From assembly GCA_958454405.1 (NCBI GenBank), contig CAUEBO010000010.1, positions 1 to 64,000 of the forward strand: a stretch of DNA of 64,000 bases, read 5' to 3'. Each line of letters begins with the position of its first letter. The stretch's first letter is position 1. The translations under genes and the position numbers were made by a program. This stretch comes from an uncultured Eggerthellaceae bacterium (GTDB lineage Bacteria; Actinomycetota; Coriobacteriia; Coriobacteriales; Eggerthellaceae). Below are positions 18,008 through 26,603 of this stretch, piece by piece. The notes under the pieces are model-generated. The model had not been told where the DNA came from, did no database searches, and saw only the letters and a program-made list of their open reading frames with translations.

Positions 18008-18721
18008 CTAGTTGTTGAGCCAGTCGTCCAAGTTGACGGCGGCCACGTTGCTGTCGGGCGTTCCGATGGGGGTTTTGACGGACAGCTTAGCGCCCGGCGC
18101 GCTGACGCTGGCGGCCTTCGTGCTGTTGGCGGCGTAGTCGAAGAAGTCGGTGAAGTCGTAATCGCCGCTGGTCACTTCGAAGGTGCGGCACCCTGAGCCC
18201 TCGGTCAGCCGGGCGGCGGCGGCTCGGTCGTACTCGTCGAAGCCGAGGAAGAACACCTTCAGCTTGCCGTCGCGCTCGCGCGGGACGACGTATGCGGCGG
18301 CGTCCTCCACGCTGCCCGTGACCGTGTCCATGCCGTCGGTCATGATGATGAGGAAGGGTTTCTTCTCGATGATGCCCGCCTCGTTGTAGCGCCCGCCGTG
18401 CTCGCGGATCATGGTGGCCGCTTTCAGCACGCCGCCGTTCAGATCCGTGCAGCCGCCCTGGCGGAGTTCGACGGGGCGCATGTCGGCGATGTTGCACCAG
18501 TCCTGCACGACGGTGACGTCGTCGGCGAACGACACGACGCAGACGTCGACGCACTTCGCCGCCTTCTCGTCCTGGCAGACGATGCCCTTGAAGCGGTTGA
18601 GGTTGCTCTGGATGTTGCGCATCGCCTGCTCGCTCAACGAGCTTGACACGTCGATGGCGAAGGCGACGTCCATGTGCTCGCGGTTCAAGGCTCCGGCTGC
18701 AGGCATTTCGAACGTGCTCAT
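18008..18721 (-). CDS. VWA-domain protein, YegL/TerY-like, first gene of the operon
   Basis: A 237-residue soluble von Willebrand factor A protein. The metal-ion-dependent adhesion site is intact: DVSSS (Asp24) , the Thr in GGCTDLNGG and the Asp in IMTDGMDT. Start 18721 with GGAAGGAG nine bases upstream. TerY/YegL proteins work with a PP2C phosphatase and a kinase; both follow here on the same strand at 75-bp and 46-bp gaps. This makes it the lead gene of a nine-gene operon. The last ~35 residues (SVSAPGAKLSVKTPIGTPDS) are a probable flexible tail. The role is probably to assemble or recognise phospho-regulated partners. Confidence 0.88.
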   Translation of the reverse strand: MSTFEMPAAGALNREHMDVAFAIDVSSSLSEQAMRNIQSNLNRFKGIVCQDEKAAKCVDVCVVSFADDVTVVQDWCNIADMRPVELRQGGCTDLNGGVLKAATMIREHGGRYNEAGIIEKKPFLIIMTDGMDTVTGSVEDAAAYVVPRERDGKLKVFFLGFDEYDRAAAARLTEGSGCRTFEVTSGDYDFTDFFDYAANSTKAASVSAPGAKLSVKTPIGTPDSNVAAVNLDDWLNN

Positions 18722-19058
18722 GGTGGGGCTCCTTCCAAGGTGGCGGGGACGGCTGCTTGCCGCTGGGGCCATGAAACCATGCGCCCCGCATGGGTCGGAA
18801 GGGCGCCCGCGGGGCGGCGCGGGGGCGCGCCCGGCCTGCCGGCGCGGGCCCGCCGCCGCGGGCGCGCTTGGGAAGCGCAGCCTGGAGCGCATGGAGCTGC
18901 GCGGCTGCAACTGTTCTTCAAACCGCCGTTTAACCTGCTCACAAGGTTTGCAACCAAAAGTTGCGGAAAATTCCAACTGGAAGCGGTCGCGGCCGCCTTC
19001 CCGCAACCGTACCCTTTTGAGTACGCTATGATGGAAGGAACGAGAAAGGTGCACGACC
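18722..19058. promoter_or_regulatory. Divergent promoter region between the VWA operon and the XRE1 gene; XRE-type operator at 18950-18971
   Basis: 337 bp without a gene. At 18950-18964 is GCAAC-CAAAA-GTTGC, followed by GGAAAAT; the same 22-bp layout (GCAAC-N5-GTTGCG-K-AAAAT) occurs before the second XRE gene at 47132-47153. The AAAAT end may be a -10 box, placing the dyad in the spacer, as for an autorepressor. A further GCAACCG lies at 19003-19009 and TATGAT at 19027. The left part is extremely GC-rich with overlapping stems near 18810-18870. Confidence 0.55.
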
Positions 19059-20360
19059 ATGAACGTTGAGATCGCGCAGCGCCTTGCGGCGCGCCGCAAG
19101 CAAGCTGGATTGTCGCAGGAGGCGCTCGCCGAGCAGCTGGGGGTCTCGCGCCAGGCCGTGTCGAAATGGGAGCGCTCGGAATCGTCCCCCGACACCGACA
19201 ACCTCATCGCCCTCGCGCAGCTGTACGGCGTGTCGCTTGACGACCTGCTGTACGTGGGCGACGAGATGAGGGACGACGTGGCGTTCGAGGCGGCCGATCG
19301 GGCGTCTGAACGCGCGTCGGGATCGGACGGGGCCCGCGCGGACGGCGCAGCGCCGGGCAACGGCGCTGCGGCCGCGGCTCCCGCGACGGGCGCCTCCGCA
19401 ACGGATGGGAGCGCGGCTTCCCCGGCAGGCGGAGAAAGCGCCGCTTCAGCTTCGCCTTCAGAGGCCGCAGACGAGGATGCGGGCGACAAGGCGCAGAAGG
19501 TGCGCATCGGCCTGGGAGGCATCCACGTGCTCGACGGCGACGACTACGTGCACGTGTCGTGGCGCGACGGCGTGCACGTGAAGGACGGCAAGAAGGGCGA
19601 GGAAGTGCACGTGGGCTGGGGCGGCATCCACGTGAAGGGTCCGAAAGAGGACGGCCCCGCCCCGCAGGATGCCGACGGGCAGGCTCGGAAGAACAGTGAG
19701 ACGGGCGAATGGTTCGGCATGACGGACGAGGGCGTCGGCGGCCGCGACGACGAGGGCAACGAGTTCGTGGTGGACGGAGACGGCGTGGTCGTCAACGGCG
19801 AGCGGTTCGACAGCTGGCGCGACGCGCGCGAGCGATACGGCTACGGCCATATGCACGACGACCGCTGGAACGACCCGTGCGGCTACACCGTCAACGGCGA
19901 GCGCTTCGACACGCTCGACGAGGCCCGTGCGAAATACGGATCGGAAGTGGGCAGGACCATTCCCGTGCGCAAGCATTATCTGCGCGCGTTCGAGAAATCG
20001 TGGGTGAAGTTTCCCTATCCGCTCGTCGTGATCGTGGTGTACCTGCTGTTGGGCATCCTGAACGACGCGTGGGGCATGGGCCTGTTCCTGTTCCTCACCA
20101 TCCCGCTGTACTACATGGTGGGGCACGCCATCGGCCGGCGCCGCATCGCGCCGCTGGTGTCGGGCGCGTATCCCATCTTCGTCACGGCGTGGTTCTGCTA
20201 CATGGCGTTCGTGATGAACCAGCCGCATCCGGCCTGGGTCTCCTTCCTCACCATCCCTTTGGTCGAATGGCTGGTATGGGCCCTTTCGCATTGGTGGCGC
20301 GACCGGAAGCGCCGCAAGCGGGCCACGAAGGACGGTCCCATCGACGTCGAGGCGGAGTAG
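19059..20360 (+). CDS. XRE-family regulator with C-terminal membrane (2TM-type) domain
   Basis: A 433-residue protein. Residues 1-60 are a clear XRE helix-turn-helix (QAGLSQEALAEQLGVSRQAV then SKWERSESSPDT). Next is a long A/E/D-rich linker, a middle region with repeated HVSWRDGVHVKDG / HVGWGGIHVKG and VVNGERFDSW / TVNGERFDTL motifs, and about four C-terminal transmembrane helices. It is therefore a membrane-tethered transcription factor that may sense envelope state. ATG 19059 follows GAAAGG. A shorter paralogue sits at 47253. The shared upstream dyad suggests self- or cross-regulation. It is divergent from the VWA operon and may control it. Confidence 0.85.
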   Translation: MNVEIAQRLAARRKQAGLSQEALAEQLGVSRQAVSKWERSESSPDTDNLIALAQLYGVSLDDLLYVGDEMRDDVAFEAADRASERASGSDGARADGAAPGNGAAAAAPATGASATDGSAASPAGGESAASASPSEAADEDAGDKAQKVRIGLGGIHVLDGDDYVHVSWRDGVHVKDGKKGEEVHVGWGGIHVKGPKEDGPAPQDADGQARKNSETGEWFGMTDEGVGGRDDEGNEFVVDGDGVVVNGERFDSWRDARERYGYGHMHDDRWNDPCGYTVNGERFDTLDEARAKYGSEVGRTIPVRKHYLRAFEKSWVKFPYPLVVIVVYLLLGILNDAWGMGLFLFLTIPLYYMVGHAIGRRRIAPLVSGAYPIFVTAWFCYMAFVMNQPHPAWVSFLTIPLVEWLVWALSHWWRDRKRRKRATKDGPIDVEAE

Positions 20361-20372
20361 GGCTTTTCGGGG

Positions 20373-20398
20373 ACGCGGGCTGCAGATGCGGCCCGCGT
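20373..20398 (+). terminator. GC hairpin after XRE1
   Basis: ACGCGGGC (20373-20380), ten-base loop, GCCCGCGT (20391-20398), twelve bases after the XRE1 stop and before the module A promoter. T-tract absent, so a moderate terminator at best. Confidence 0.5.
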
Positions 20399-20487
20399 TC
20401 GCGTTTCGGGCAGATTGGACAAACGGTTGACGATGGCGCACAATAGCGCGCAGGGGGGAGCTTCGCTGCGGGGGGAGTGCGCGGTCC

Positions 20488-21390
20488 ATGGTCAGTTCTT
20501 ACATCGCTTGGTACCTGTTTCTCGCCGGAGCGGGCGGCGGCGCGTTCCTCATCGGGTCGTCCGTGGATCTGACGCTGCGCTACCGCGATTCGTCGTGGCT
20601 GCGGCGCGCGAGCGCGGTCACCGATGCGGGCCTGCTTGCCGGGCCGGTGCTCGTGGCGTTGAGCGCGGTGTTCCTCACGCTCGATCTGGGCGTTCCGGAC
20701 CAGGCGTTCCGCTTGTTCTTGGCGCCGACGGGCAGCTTGATCTCGGTCGGGGCGTGGTCCCTTGCGCTGTTCTGCCTGGCTGCGTTCGGCGCGTTCGCGC
20801 TCGGCTTCGCCGACGGCAGCCCGGCCGTCCAGGTGGTCGAGACGGCGCTCAGCATCGCAGGCGCCCTGCTCGCCCTGTTCGTGGTGGTGTACGCAGGCGT
20901 GTTTCTGTCCCTGTACCCGGCGGTGCCGTTTCTGCACACGCCGCTGGTCCCGCTTTTGTTCGTCGCGTCGGCGCTTGCGACGGGGATGGCTGCGCTCATC
21001 GTGATCGGGTTCTTCCGCGCGGTTCGCGACGGGGTGGCGGAGGGCCTGGACAGCATGCTGAAGCTCGACATGGCGCTCGTGGCCGTGGAAGCGCTGGCCA
21101 TCGTCGCCTTCGTCGTGCTTTCGCTCGTGGGGGGCCAGACGGCGGCCCAATCGGCTTCCGAGCTGCTGTCCGGCCGAAGCAGCATGCTCTTCTGGCTCGG
21201 CGTGGTGATGGCCGGGCTCGTCGTTCCTCTTTCGGTTGATGCGGTGTGCCTTCGGTTTCCGCGCTCCACCTTGCTTGCGGTGGGGGCCGCCAGCACGCTG
21301 GTGGGCGGCGCATGCCTTCGGTTCGCCCTGCTCATGGCGGCCCAGCGCTTCTCCCTGGTGGACATGAGCGCCCTGGTGTTCTGGCTGTAG
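20488..21390 (+). CDS. NrfD/PsrC-like membrane protein, head of module A (NrfD1)
   Basis: A 300-residue polytopic membrane protein with about eight helices. The N-terminus (SSYIAWYLFLAGAGGGAFLI) and the inner segments (TLDLGVP; HTPLVPLLFVASALATGMAA) are typical of NrfD/PsrC quinol-interacting subunits of molybdoenzymes. ATG 20488 follows a GGGGGAG. The next gene is a GntR regulator, then an SPFH protein, then the molybdopterin subunits; the same order repeats at 33064 and 50694. It is the likely membrane anchor and quinol-binding partner for the exported catalytic/4Fe-4S pairs of module A. A weak promoter (TTGGAC at 20415, CACAAT 18 bp on) may drive it. Confidence 0.85.
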   Translation: MVSSYIAWYLFLAGAGGGAFLIGSSVDLTLRYRDSSWLRRASAVTDAGLLAGPVLVALSAVFLTLDLGVPDQAFRLFLAPTGSLISVGAWSLALFCLAAFGAFALGFADGSPAVQVVETALSIAGALLALFVVVYAGVFLSLYPAVPFLHTPLVPLLFVASALATGMAALIVIGFFRAVRDGVAEGLDSMLKLDMALVAVEALAIVAFVVLSLVGGQTAAQSASELLSGRSSMLFWLGVVMAGLVVPLSVDAVCLRFPRSTLLAVGAASTLVGGACLRFALLMAAQRFSLVDMSALVFWL

Positions 21391-21428
21391 CGCGCTTTGA
21401 TCGGCGATTGCGCGCGATGTCGCATGCC

Positions 21429-21456
21429 TGTCATTGCGATATGTGATACTATGACA
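21429..21456. promoter_or_regulatory. GntR1 operator-promoter, TGTCA-N18-TGACA
   Basis: TGTCAT (21429-21434) and ATGACA (21451-21456) form an inverted repeat with exactly 18 bp between TGTCA and TGACA, the same spacing as before MopB1 and MopB2. The right half-site contains the GntR1 ATG. The sequence TGTGATACT just before that ATG reads as an extended -10, so the dyad lies over promoter and start, ideal for autoregulation. Confidence 0.6.
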
Positions 21457-21891
21457 ACTATGATGATTGAGAAGACGGCTGAAAGAGAAGTGGTGCTGGA
21501 CGCGATGGGCTCGTTCCAGGTGGACGAGCGCAGCGGTGTGCCCCTGTGGATACAGATCCGCAAGCGTCTCGTGTTCCTCATCTCGTCGGGCAAATACGAG
21601 CGGGGAGAGCGGCTGCCGTCCGTGCGCGAGCTCTCGGTGCGCTTGGGCGTGAACTACAACACCATCAACAAGGTGTACCAGGATCTTGAACGCGACGGCT
21701 ACATCTTCACGAAGCGGGGCCGCGGCACGTACGTGTCGGATCTGAAGAACGTCGACCTTTCGCTGGTGGACGGGGACGTGGAGGCGCTTGCCGTGGATTT
21801 CGTCCAGCATGCGCTTGCCGTGGGCATGACGCCCGCGGACATCCATGATTTGGTGAGCGAGCAGATCCTGCTCTTGGGAGGCGGCGCGTAG
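21451..21891 (+). CDS. GntR-family (YtrA-type) regulator 1
   Basis: A ~146-residue DNA-binding protein. The winged helix shows the YtrA signature (GERLPSVRELSVRLGVNYNT then INKVYQDLERDGYIFTKRGR) with only a short C-terminal helix pair, not the large effector domain of other GntR classes. ATG 21451 is used here because GntR2 begins with the same ATGACAACT, but no ribosome site precedes it; ATG 21460 or 21463 are alternatives, and the -10 next to the start suggests a leaderless or near-leaderless mRNA. It ends 33 bp before the SPFH gene. It probably binds the TGTCA-N18-TGACA sites of this module. Confidence 0.85.
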   Translation: MTTMMIEKTAEREVVLDAMGSFQVDERSGVPLWIQIRKRLVFLISSGKYERGERLPSVRELSVRLGVNYNTINKVYQDLERDGYIFTKRGRGTYVSDLKNVDLSLVDGDVEALAVDFVQHALAVGMTPADIHDLVSEQILLLGGGA

Positions 21892-21924
21892 GCAGCGGCG
21901 CGGCCGGGCATCGGGGGAGCCATC

Positions 21925-22848
21925 GTGCGAAGCAAGGCGAAGCGAGCTGAAGAGAAGCGGGCCAATCCGGCGGATGCGCCGAAGATCGCGACGGCGCCTC
22001 TTGGGAAGAAGACGTCGCGCAACAGCGTGTACGTGTTCGCCGTCACGCTGTTCATCGTGGTGGCCGGGGCCATCGTCGCCGCATTCTGGAATTCGCTCTC
22101 GTCGATGGTCGTCGTCGCCGCCGTGGTGGCGGGCGTGATAGCGGCGCTGAGCATCCGCATCGCGCCGCAATGGGAGCGCGTCGTGGTGCTGCGCTTGGGC
22201 AACTTCAACCGCGTGGCAGGGCCGGGCCCTTATTTCGTCATCCCCGTGCTGGAGCATGCGGCGGCCCATGTGGACCAGCGCATGATCGTCACGCCTTTCG
22301 CAGCCGAAGAAGCGCTGACGGCCGATCTCGTCCCGCTCGACATCGACGCGGTGCTGTTCTGGATGGTGTGGAATCCCAAAGACGCCTGCGTCGAGGTGGA
22401 GGACTACGCGTCGGCCATCTGGTGGGCCGCGCAAACGGCGCTGCGCGACGCCGTCGGCCGCATCAACCTGTCGGAGGTGGCCACGCGCCGCGAGCAGCTG
22501 GACAACGAGATCAAGGACATCCTCGAGGAGAAGACGCGCACCTGGGGCATCACCGTCATATCGGTGGAGATCCGCGACATCGCCATCCCCAAGGAGCTGC
22601 AAGATGCCATGTCGAAGGAGGCCCAGGCGGAACGCGAGCGCAACGCGCGCCTGCTGTTGGCCGAGATCGAGAAGGACATCTCGGAGATGTTCGTGGAAGC
22701 GGCGTCCGTGTACGACCAGAACGACAAGGCCATGCAGCTGCGCACGATGAACCTCATCTACGAGAGCGTGAAGGAGAAGGGCGGCCTCGTGATCGCGCCG
22801 AGCGCGTTCGGCGAGGCGTTCAACAACATCGAAGGGTTCTTGAAGTAG
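21925..22848 (+). CDS. SPFH/slipin (stomatin-like) membrane protein 1
   Basis: A 307-residue slipin-type protein. GTG 21925 has GGGGGAG upstream. A basic head is followed by two close transmembrane helices (about 33-55 and 57-78), the SPFH domain from QWERVVVLRLGNFNRVAGPG to about residue 220 (SVEIRDIAIPKELQDAMSKE), and a helical C-terminus. Slipins form oligomeric scaffolds in functional membrane microdomains and usually pair with an NfeD protease-like partner; no nfeD gene is present here. Instead it travels with NrfD and GntR genes, three times in this window. It may scaffold or quality-control the membrane part of the molybdoenzyme complex. Confidence 0.88.
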   Translation: MRSKAKRAEEKRANPADAPKIATAPLGKKTSRNSVYVFAVTLFIVVAGAIVAAFWNSLSSMVVVAAVVAGVIAALSIRIAPQWERVVVLRLGNFNRVAGPGPYFVIPVLEHAAAHVDQRMIVTPFAAEEALTADLVPLDIDAVLFWMVWNPKDACVEVEDYASAIWWAAQTALRDAVGRINLSEVATRREQLDNEIKDILEEKTRTWGITVISVEIRDIAIPKELQDAMSKEAQAERERNARLLLAEIEKDISEMFVEAASVYDQNDKAMQLRTMNLIYESVKEKGGLVIAPSAFGEAFNNIEGFLK

Positions 22849-22903
22849 GCTCTCAAGGCGCATCGCCTGTTCAACTCCAATACGGCCGGACAATCAGAAC
22901 AAA

Positions 22904-22919
22904 TGTTTCACGTGAAACA
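22904..22919. promoter_or_regulatory. parS site (ParB-binding), exact consensus
   Basis: TGTTTCACGTGAAACA is an exact match to the canonical bacterial parS palindrome bound by ParB/Spo0J. It lies in the SPFH1-MopB1 gap. parS sites cluster near the replication origin, so this part of the chromosome is probably origin-proximal. A 14/16 match is at 42154-42169. Confidence 0.88.
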
Positions 22920-23010
22920 CCCACGTGGGCATGTACGCCGCTTTTCGTCGCAAGCGCTCCGGCTGCAGGCCGTGGCTTCGCGGTGCGCGCTTGCGCCCGA
23001 ACAAGAGGGC

Positions 23011-23151
23011 TTTCATGCTCAAGATAGAATAATCACAGAGATTGACTGTCATACAACTATAGAGTACCTTGACAGTAGACACTATGCGGTGTCGGAGGGG
23101 CATCCGCAGAATGGTCGGGTGCTCTCAGGACGAGTAGAAGGGGGTATCGTC
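23011..23151 (+). promoter_or_regulatory. MopB1 leader with TGTCA-N18-TGACA operator, duplicated before MopB2
   Basis: About 140 bp that closely match 26604-26746. It contains the dyad CTGTCA (23046-23051) / TGACAG (23070-23075). A possible promoter is TTGACT (23042-23047) with TACCTT 17 bp on (23065-23070), both overlapped by the dyad; the conserved ATAGAATAATC at 23022-23034 is an alternative. The transcribed leader would be ~75 bases with a small GCGG/CCGC stem, ending in AGAAGGGGG before the ATG. Confidence 0.6.
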
Positions 23152-25890
23152 ATGAGCAAGGACGGTACGGGCATCACCCGTAGAGGGTTCGTGGCCGGGG
23201 GGGGGGCAGCCGCTCTTTGCCTAGGACTTGGGGGCAGCGCCATCGGCTGCGCGCCGGGCGATAAGAAGCAGGAGGAAGCGCCCGGCACCGAGAAGATGGC
23301 GTACGATCCGAACGCGGGGGAGTGGATCCCCACGTCGTGCAACATGTGCTTCAACAACTGCTCCATCCTCGCGCACAAGATCGACGACGTGGTCGTCGAG
23401 ATCAAGGGAAACCCTGCCAGCCCGGTGGGGAGCGGTCACATCTGCGGCAAGGGCGCGGCCGGCATCATGCAGCTGTACGATCCCAACCGCATCACCAAGC
23501 CCATGAAGCGCACCAATCCCAAGAAGGGCTTCGACGAGGATCCCGGCTGGGAGGAGATCAGCTGGGACGAGGCCATACAGTTGATGGACGACGTCATCCA
23601 CGAAGCGGTCAAGGACAATCCCCATGGCTTGATCGCTGCGAGCGCGGTGGCGAACCTGGGCGGAAGCGCGATCAAGAGCACCGCTTTGTCCATCATCTAC
23701 GACACGGCGGTCGAGCCGTCCAATTCGGACATCTGCGGCGCCGGCGTCCATCAAGTCAGCGATCTGTTCACCGGCACGGGCAACGCGATGCCCGACTACG
23801 AGCACTGCAACTATCTTCTGCAATTCGGGACGCAGGCGGGCACGGCCACCCGCCACGGCTTCAACATGACGGCGGGCCTGTTCGCGAAACGACGCGCAGA
23901 GGGTCTTCGCCTGGTCAACTTCGATCCCCATATGAGCGCCGGCGCGCAGAAGGCGGACCTGTGGGTTCCCCTGCGGCCGGGAACCGATGCGGCGGCCGCG
24001 CTTTCGATCGCGTACGTGCTCGTGCACGAGGCCAAGCTCTACGATGCCGATTACCTCACCAACCGCACGAACGGACCGGCATTGGTGGACGTCTCGACGC
24101 AGCGCATCATTCGTGACAAGGCAAGCAACAAGGCGCTCTACATGGATTTGTCGGACAATACGGCAAAGCCGTACGACGAATGCAAGGAACCCGCCCTCGA
24201 AGGAACGTTCGAAGTCGACGGCGCGTCCTGTTCCACGGGCTTCACGCTTTACGCAGAGCACTTGAAGACGTACACGCCGGAATACCAGGAGTCGATCACG
24301 ACGATCCCCGCCGACACCATCCGCAGGGTGGCGAAGGAGTTCGGCGAGGCCGCTCGCATCGGCGAGACGATCGAGATCGACGGCGTCACCCTGCCGTACC
24401 GTCCCGCCTGCGCCGATTCCTTCTCGGGCATCACGCGCCACAAGCACTCGTTCCTGAACAACTGGAGCGTCATGTCGCTCAACGCGCTCGTCGGCTCGGC
24501 GAACTCGGTTGGAGGATTCGTCGGCTACGCCCCGCAATGCCAAGGGTGGGCCGACGGCAACCCGAACGCCGGGTGGGAAGTGACGGTGTGGGAGGAAGAC
24601 GGCTTCATCAACGCCAACACCCTGATGCTTCCGGCGCCCCACTCCGTGTACGACAACATCCGCAACGGGGACTTCACCCCCACTTCGCTCGCCATGCAGG
24701 AGCTCATGCCGTTCTCGATGGATCCCCACTTCGCGTTCATCGCGCAGGCGCATCCGGAGTACTACCACACTGAGGACAACAAGCCCGAGGTCATGTTCGT
24801 ATACGGCACGAATCCCATCAAATGGTGGGGCAATTTCGAAGAGCAGGCCAGGGTGTACCAGGGCTACAAGTACGTCATCGGCATGGATATCTACCTGAAC
24901 GAGTCCTCCTACTTCTACGATCTCGTGCTGCCCGAAGCAAGCTATCTCGAGCGCTACGAGGTCCTGCCGCTGCATTTCTTGAACCACCGCAACATCGGCG
25001 GCATGAGCAATCCTTGGCCGGTGACCATCTGGCAGCCGGTCGTTCCCGCCAAGGACGGCGCGTTGAGCTGCCTCGAGCTGTTCGCGGAGCTGGCCGACCG
25101 AAACGGAAAAAACGCCGAGCTCAACGGGTTCATGAACCTGCTGTACCGCGTGAAAGACGAGCTGTCGATCGATCTGGCCAAGAAGCTCGTTCCCGAAGAG
25201 TTCATCAACACCGTTCTGAAGTCGAACATCGACGAAGAGCACGACTACGAATGGTTCAGGAACAACGACGGCGTCTACACGTATCCGCGCAAGGTCGAGG
25301 AAGCCTACATCTGGGCGAACGACGCTCCTGGCAAAGTGCCGCTCTACTTCGATTTCATGCTGGAATGCAAGGAGAAGGTTGAAGCGAAGGTCGCCGAGCT
25401 CGACATTCCGTGGGAGACGGACGACTACCAGCCGCTGCCCGATTGGAAGCCGTGCGTCGACTTCGAGATCTCCGATCCGGCATTCGACATCCTGCCGGTG
25501 TACTACACCGACGCCATCAACACGGATTCGTGGAACATGGAGAACCCCTGGATCAACGAGATCAACGAGGCGAATCCGTACGGCTACACGGTCGAGATGA
25601 ACAAGGCGACCGCGGAAGCGAAGGGCTTGGCCAGCGGCGACGGCGTCCGCCTGAGCAACGTCGACGGCGTGTCCATCGAAGGCAAGCTCGCCGTGTCCGA
25701 CGGCATCCATCCGGAGTGCGTGTCGGTCATCGGAGGCCATTGGGGGTCGCGTTCGGAGTATATGCCCTTCGCCAAGGGAAAGGGGAGCCCCATCGTCAAT
25801 CTGATCCCCGGGCAGGATCCGGCTCGGTACGATCACGTCTGCGCTGCGTTCGACCAGTGCGTCCGCATAAAAATCGAGAAGATCGCATAG
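23152..25890 (+). CDS. Molybdopterin oxidoreductase catalytic subunit 1 (dehydroxylase/acetylene hydratase-like), Tat lipoprotein
   Basis: A 912-residue bis-MGD enzyme. ATG 23152 has AAGGGGG upstream; a longer open frame to 22903 is rejected. The Tat signal TRRGFV (9-14) ends at a lipobox-like AIGC (Cys33). The 4Fe-4S motif is Cys63-x2-Cys66-x3-Cys70-x27-Cys98, followed by GKGAAGIMQLYDPNRITKP, typical of the acetylene hydratase, transhydroxylase and catechol dehydroxylase group. Cys195 in SDICGAGVH is the probable Mo ligand. C-terminal MGD-binding domain from about 760. Acts outside the cytoplasmic membrane with the 4Fe-4S protein encoded 12 bp later. Substrate unknown; a plant- or host-derived phenol is a fair guess, not shown. 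Confidence 0.88.
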   Translation: MSKDGTGITRRGFVAGGGAAALCLGLGGSAIGCAPGDKKQEEAPGTEKMAYDPNAGEWIPTSCNMCFNNCSILAHKIDDVVVEIKGNPASPVGSGHICGKGAAGIMQLYDPNRITKPMKRTNPKKGFDEDPGWEEISWDEAIQLMDDVIHEAVKDNPHGLIAASAVANLGGSAIKSTALSIIYDTAVEPSNSDICGAGVHQVSDLFTGTGNAMPDYEHCNYLLQFGTQAGTATRHGFNMTAGLFAKRRAEGLRLVNFDPHMSAGAQKADLWVPLRPGTDAAAALSIAYVLVHEAKLYDADYLTNRTNGPALVDVSTQRIIRDKASNKALYMDLSDNTAKPYDECKEPALEGTFEVDGASCSTGFTLYAEHLKTYTPEYQESITTIPADTIRRVAKEFGEAARIGETIEIDGVTLPYRPACADSFSGITRHKHSFLNNWSVMSLNALVGSANSVGGFVGYAPQCQGWADGNPNAGWEVTVWEEDGFINANTLMLPAPHSVYDNIRNGDFTPTSLAMQELMPFSMDPHFAFIAQAHPEYYHTEDNKPEVMFVYGTNPIKWWGNFEEQARVYQGYKYVIGMDIYLNESSYFYDLVLPEASYLERYEVLPLHFLNHRNIGGMSNPWPVTIWQPVVPAKDGALSCLELFAELADRNGKNAELNGFMNLLYRVKDELSIDLAKKLVPEEFINTVLKSNIDEEHDYEWFRNNDGVYTYPRKVEEAYIWANDAPGKVPLYFDFMLECKEKVEAKVAELDIPWETDDYQPLPDWKPCVDFEISDPAFDILPVYYTDAINTDSWNMENPWINEINEANPYGYTVEMNKATAEAKGLASGDGVRLSNVDGVSIEGKLAVSDGIHPECVSVIGGHWGSRSEYMPFAKGKGSPIVNLIPGQDPARYDHVCAAFDQCVRIKIEKIA

Positions 25891-25902
25891 GGGGTGTGAA
25901 CC

Positions 25903-26514
25903 ATGACGTACGGAATGCTGATAGACCTGAAAAAATGCATCGGCTGCCATGCATGCGCGGTGGCGTGCAAGGAGGCCCACGGAACGCCTCCGGCCGTTAC
26001 GCGCGCTCATGTTCAAAAGGAGTACGAAGGCGCGTATCCGAACACCGTTATGAACATCGTCCCCATGCTGTGCATGCACTGCGAGAACCCGCCCTGCGTC
26101 GAGGCCTGCGCCGTGGAGGGCGCAACCTACAAGCGCGACGACGGCATCGTCGTCATCGACAAGGAGAAGTGCATCGGCTGCAAGGCTTGCATCGCGGCCT
26201 GCCCCTACGGCTCGCGCTACTACCGCGAGACGGAGGACGGGTACTTCGGAGCCGAACTCAACGAGTACGAGGAAGTCATGTACACCGTCATGCCGCAGGG
26301 CACCGTTGACAAGTGCACGTTCTGCGCCGAGCGCGTCGACGCCGGCAACGGCGAGCCCCAGGCCTGCGTGGCGGCGTGCCCGGCCGGCGCCCGCATATTC
26401 GGCGATTTGGACACGCTCAAGAAGCAGGCGGAGGAGGGGGACGGCTACCAGCTGCTCCCCGACGAGGGCACGAACCCCTCCGTCTGGTACCTGCCGAGCA
26501 AGGTGAACGTGTAA
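25903..26514 (+). CDS. 4Fe-4S electron-transfer subunit 1 (DmsB-like)
   Basis: A 203-residue ferredoxin-type subunit carrying four [4Fe-4S] motifs: CIGCHACAVACK, CMHCENPPCVEAC, CIGCKACIAACP and CTFC...CVAACP. It moves electrons between the catalytic subunit and the quinol-linked membrane protein, and has no signal of its own, so it presumably rides with the Tat-exported partner. ATG 25903 has GGGGGTG upstream. It is nearly identical in long stretches to the subunit at 29488, showing that the catalytic/4Fe-4S pair was duplicated in tandem. A GC hairpin follows. Confidence 0.93.
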   Translation: MTYGMLIDLKKCIGCHACAVACKEAHGTPPAVTRAHVQKEYEGAYPNTVMNIVPMLCMHCENPPCVEACAVEGATYKRDDGIVVIDKEKCIGCKACIAACPYGSRYYRETEDGYFGAELNEYEEVMYTVMPQGTVDKCTFCAERVDAGNGEPQACVAACPAGARIFGDLDTLKKQAEEGDGYQLLPDEGTNPSVWYLPSKVNV

Positions 26515-26536
26515 TACCCGACATCCCTCCCTCCCA

Positions 26537-26564
26537 GGCGGCGGCCTGATCCCAGGCCGCCGCC
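26537..26564 (+). terminator. GC hairpin after 4Fe-4S subunit 1
   Basis: GGCGGCGGCCTG (26537-26548), loop ATCC, CAGGCCGCCGCC (26553-26564). Perfect 12-bp stem 22 bases past the stop. No T-tract. Similar stems follow the other two 4Fe-4S genes of modules A and B. Confidence 0.65.
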
Positions 26565-26603
26565 GCTTGCCCATCGTCTTCCGCGCCGCTCCCCGCGCGC
26601 GGT

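Noticed and set aside
8904..18721. Type VII secretion locus, suggested by the EccA-like AAA+ ATPase
   Set aside because: No EccC FtsK-like ATPase, WXG100 protein or EccB/D-type membrane gene present; the VWA/PP2C/kinase triad explains the context better.
20248..22893. 881-residue minus-strand open frame
   Set aside because: Antisense to NrfD1, GntR1 and SPFH1, strongly biased in H/R/D/A; not a protein.
22903..23151. N-terminal extension of MopB1 to an ATG at 22903
   Set aside because: The extra residues come from parS and promoter DNA; the Tat signal and ribosome site fix the start at 23152, matching MopB2.
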